From: Sphingobacterium thalpophilum
Lineage (GTDB): Bacteria > Bacteroidota > Bacteroidia > Chitinophagales > Chitinophagaceae
NCBI GenBank assembly: GCA_945871875.1
Contig: CAMBYC010000019.1
Location: 1 to 34,543 of the forward strand
Direction of reading: 5' to 3'
DNA length: 34,543 bases
The notes under the pieces are model-generated. The model searched no databases. It was not told the DNA's origin and saw nothing but the letters and a program-made list of their open reading frames with translations. Of this stretch, positions 32,989 to 34,543 are shown in pieces (position 1 is the first letter of the stretch; each line of letters starts with the position of its first letter). Made by a program: the position numbers and the translations under genes.

Positions 32989-32996
32989 TATCTTTG
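32989..32996 (+). promoter_or_regulatory. -7 box immediately before the glyA start
   Basis: TATCTTTG fits TAnnTTTG exactly and ends 4 bp before the ATG at 33001. In this promoter class transcription starts a few bases past the box, so the glyA mRNA could be leaderless or nearly so. No good -33 element is visible at the usual spacing. Confidence 0.5.
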
Positions 32997-33000
32997 CAAA

Positions 33001-34275
33001 ATGGATACCATAGTATTTGATTTAATACGAAAAGAACTTGAACGCCAACGCAACGGCATTGAATTGATTGCTTCTGAAAATTTTACGTCACATTCGGTGA
33101 TGATGGCAACGGGAAGTGTATTAACAAACAAATATGCAGAAGGATATCCGGGCAGAAGATATTATGGTGGTTGTGAAATTGTAGATGAAACTGAGCAATT
33201 GGCAATTGACAGAATTAAGCAGGTTTTTAATTGTGCTTATGCAAATGTTCAACCTCATAGTGGTGCACAAGCAAACGCTGCTGTAATGTTAGCGATTTTA
33301 AAACCTGGAGACGCTACTTTGGGATTAGATCTTGCTATGGGAGGTCATCTTACGCACGGATCTCCTGTAAACTTTAGCGGAAAAACATACAATGCCCATT
33401 TTTATGGTGTAATTAGAGAAACTGGTTTGATTGATTACGATATGCTTGAACAACAAGCAAGAACGCACAAACCTAAATTAATTTTTTGTGGTGCTTCTGC
33501 ATACAGCCGCGATTGGGATTATGCACGCATTCGTGCAGTAGCCAACGAAATTGGAGCATTGGTTTTGGCTGATATTGCTCACCCAGCGGGTTTAATTGCA
33601 AAGGGCCTTTTGGCTTCTCCTTTTAACCATTGTCATTTTGTTACCTCAACAACACATAAAACACTCCGTGGCCCTCGTGGTGGGATTATTTTGATGGGTA
33701 GCGATTTCGAAAACCCATTTGGATTGAAAGACCTCAAAGGAAATACCAGAATGATGAGTAACCTCCTTGATATGGCTGTTTTCCCTGGCACTCAAGGTGG
33801 TCCACTCGAACATGTTATTGCTGCAAAAGCAATCGCTTTTGGTGAAATCTTATCTGATGAATTCACTTCTTATGCTTTGCAAGTTCAAAAAAACGCCCAA
33901 GCAATGGCATCAGCTTTGGTAAAAAGAGATTACAACATCATAAGCGGCGGAACAGAAAACCATTTGATGCTCATCGATTTACGCAATAAATCTATTTCTG
34001 GCAAAAAAGCCCAAGAAACTTTAGACCGGGCTCATATCACTCTAAATAAAAATGCTGTTCCTTTTGATGACAAAAGTCCTTTTGTTACTTCAGGTATCCG
34101 CATTGGAGTGCCAGCAATTACCACGCGCGGCTTAGTTGAAAATGATATGGAAACTGTGGTAGATTTCATTGATCGCATAATGAAAAACATTGACAATGAA
34201 GAGAATGTAACAGTTGTTCGCAATGATGTCAAATCTTTTATGAGTAAATTCTCCTTATATCCTGAATTGCATTAA
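33001..34275 (+). CDS. glyA: Serine hydroxymethyltransferase
   Basis: A 424-residue PLP enzyme that converts serine and tetrahydrofolate to glycine and 5,10-methylene-tetrahydrofolate in the cytoplasm. The frame opens at an upstream ATA/ATG-less stretch from 32953, but the natural start is the ATG at 33001 ([16 protein letters not shown]), which matches known SHMT N-termini. Signatures: IELIASENF (20-28), [15 protein letters not shown] (43-57), [11 protein letters not shown] (84-94), ADIAHPAGL (190-198) and [15 protein letters not shown] (214-228), with Lys220 as the PLP Schiff-base lysine. The C-terminal domain includes [15 protein letters not shown]. Length is normal. The upstream neighbour is divergent; the downstream DUF4293 gene follows after 55 bp. 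Confidence 0.97.
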   Translation: MDTIVFDLIRKELERQRNGIELIASENFTSHSVMMATGSVLTNKYAEGYPGRRYYGGCEIVDETEQLAIDRIKQVFNCAYANVQPHSGAQANAAVMLAILKPGDATLGLDLAMGGHLTHGSPVNFSGKTYNAHFYGVIRETGLIDYDMLEQQARTHKPKLIFCGASAYSRDWDYARIRAVANEIGALVLADIAHPAGLIAKGLLASPFNHCHFVTSTTHKTLRGPRGGIILMGSDFENPFGLKDLKGNTRMMSNLLDMAVFPGTQGGPLEHVIAAKAIAFGEILSDEFTSYALQVQKNAQAMASALVKRDYNIISGGTENHLMLIDLRNKSISGKKAQETLDRAHITLNKNAVPFDDKSPFVTSGIRIGVPAITTRGLVENDMETVVDFIDRIMKNIDNEENVTVVRNDVKSFMSKFSLYPELH

Positions 34276-34330
34276 TTTTATTGAACTAGTTCTATAATTG
34301 TAAACTAAAACAATTGTAATCTACTATATT

Positions 34331-34543
34331 ATGATACAACGAATACAAACTTTATGGCTGTTCCTTGCAGGTGTTGGTGGTTTATTAACTTATAAACTGC
34401 CACTTTGGACATGTCTATTGCAAGACAGTACCAATAAGTCTTTTTATGGAGCAGAAAACTTATTGTTGTTTGCACTAATTATTGTAACTAGCTTACTTGC
34501 TTTTTTCATTATTTTCTTGTTCAAAAATAGAAGTCGCCAAAAA
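34331..34543 (+). CDS. DUF4293-type membrane protein (partial, N-terminus)
   Basis: Seventy-one codons starting at ATG 34331 run off the right edge. The opening MIQRIQTLWLFLAGVGG is characteristic of the Bacteroidota DUF4293 family, small four-helix membrane proteins of unknown function. Two membrane segments are visible here: about residues 8-24 and LLLFALIIVTSLLAFFIIFLF (44-64), followed by the positively charged KNRSRQK, a cytoplasmic-side anchor. The family is usually about 140 residues, so roughly half is present. It lies 55 bp after glyA on the same strand. Confidence 0.82.
   Translation, partial: MIQRIQTLWLFLAGVGGLLTYKLPLWTCLLQDSTNKSFYGAENLLLFALIIVTSLLAFFIIFLFKNRSRQK

Noticed and set aside
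32953-33000. Sixteen-codon upstream extension of SHMT (hydrophobic segment)
   Set aside because: It starts with a non-ATG codon, overlaps the candidate promoter box, and SHMT proteins begin near MDTIVFDLI.

Overview
The window is AT-rich chromosomal DNA from a Bacteroidota bacterium, most likely of the Chitinophagaceae/Chitinophagales type. The evidence is two SusC/SusD outer-membrane pairs, lipoprotein signal peptides, starts that lack Shine-Dalgarno sequences, -7 boxes of the TAnnTTTG type, and the Bacteroidota-typical DUF3127 and DUF4293 proteins. The genus is an inference; no rRNA is present.

Region 1 (1-15686, minus strand) is a polysaccharide-utilisation-like operon. In transcription order it holds a four-domain fasciclin (FAS1) lipoprotein, SusC, SusD, two more FAS1 lipoproteins with different C-terminal beta domains, a second SusC, a second SusD, and the N-terminus of a secreted protein that resembles GH88/GH105 hydrolases. 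Gaps in the first seven genes are 7-51 bp. The unusual feature is the tight mixing of three FAS1 lipoproteins with two SusCD import complexes.

Region 2 (15687-23822) is a sugar-catabolic neighbourhood. Divergent from the operon are a secreted GH105-type unsaturated glycuronyl hydrolase, an aldo/keto reductase and a zinc alcohol dehydrogenase (plus strand). Then come a convergent secreted 735-aa glycosidase-like protein (minus) and a secreted M28 aminopeptidase (plus). A joint reading is that surface SusCD/FAS1 lipoproteins capture a uronic-acid-containing glycan, secreted hydrolases trim it, and the oxidoreductases handle released sugars. The substrate is not determined by the sequence.

Region 3 (23943-34543) is housekeeping: a bidirectional terminator, tRNA-Ser(GCU), dnaA with an AT-rich 519-bp upstream region, a DUF3127 OB-fold protein with an SSB-like tail, an FAD-dependent dehydrogenase, a NatAB-like ABC exporter, a nitronate monooxygenase-like flavoprotein, a sugar-phosphate nucleotidyltransferase, glyA, and the start of a DUF4293 membrane protein.

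Cutting across these regions is a family of degenerate tandem repeats with a strict 7-bp period (TAACNNN, TTACNNN, or their complements). They occupy at least seven intergenic sites. Several overlap the stop codons of flanking genes, and some are arranged as inverted arms, including a perfect 28/28-bp inverted repeat between susD and the GH105-like gene. This heptad-array family is the best candidate for an undescribed element in the window.
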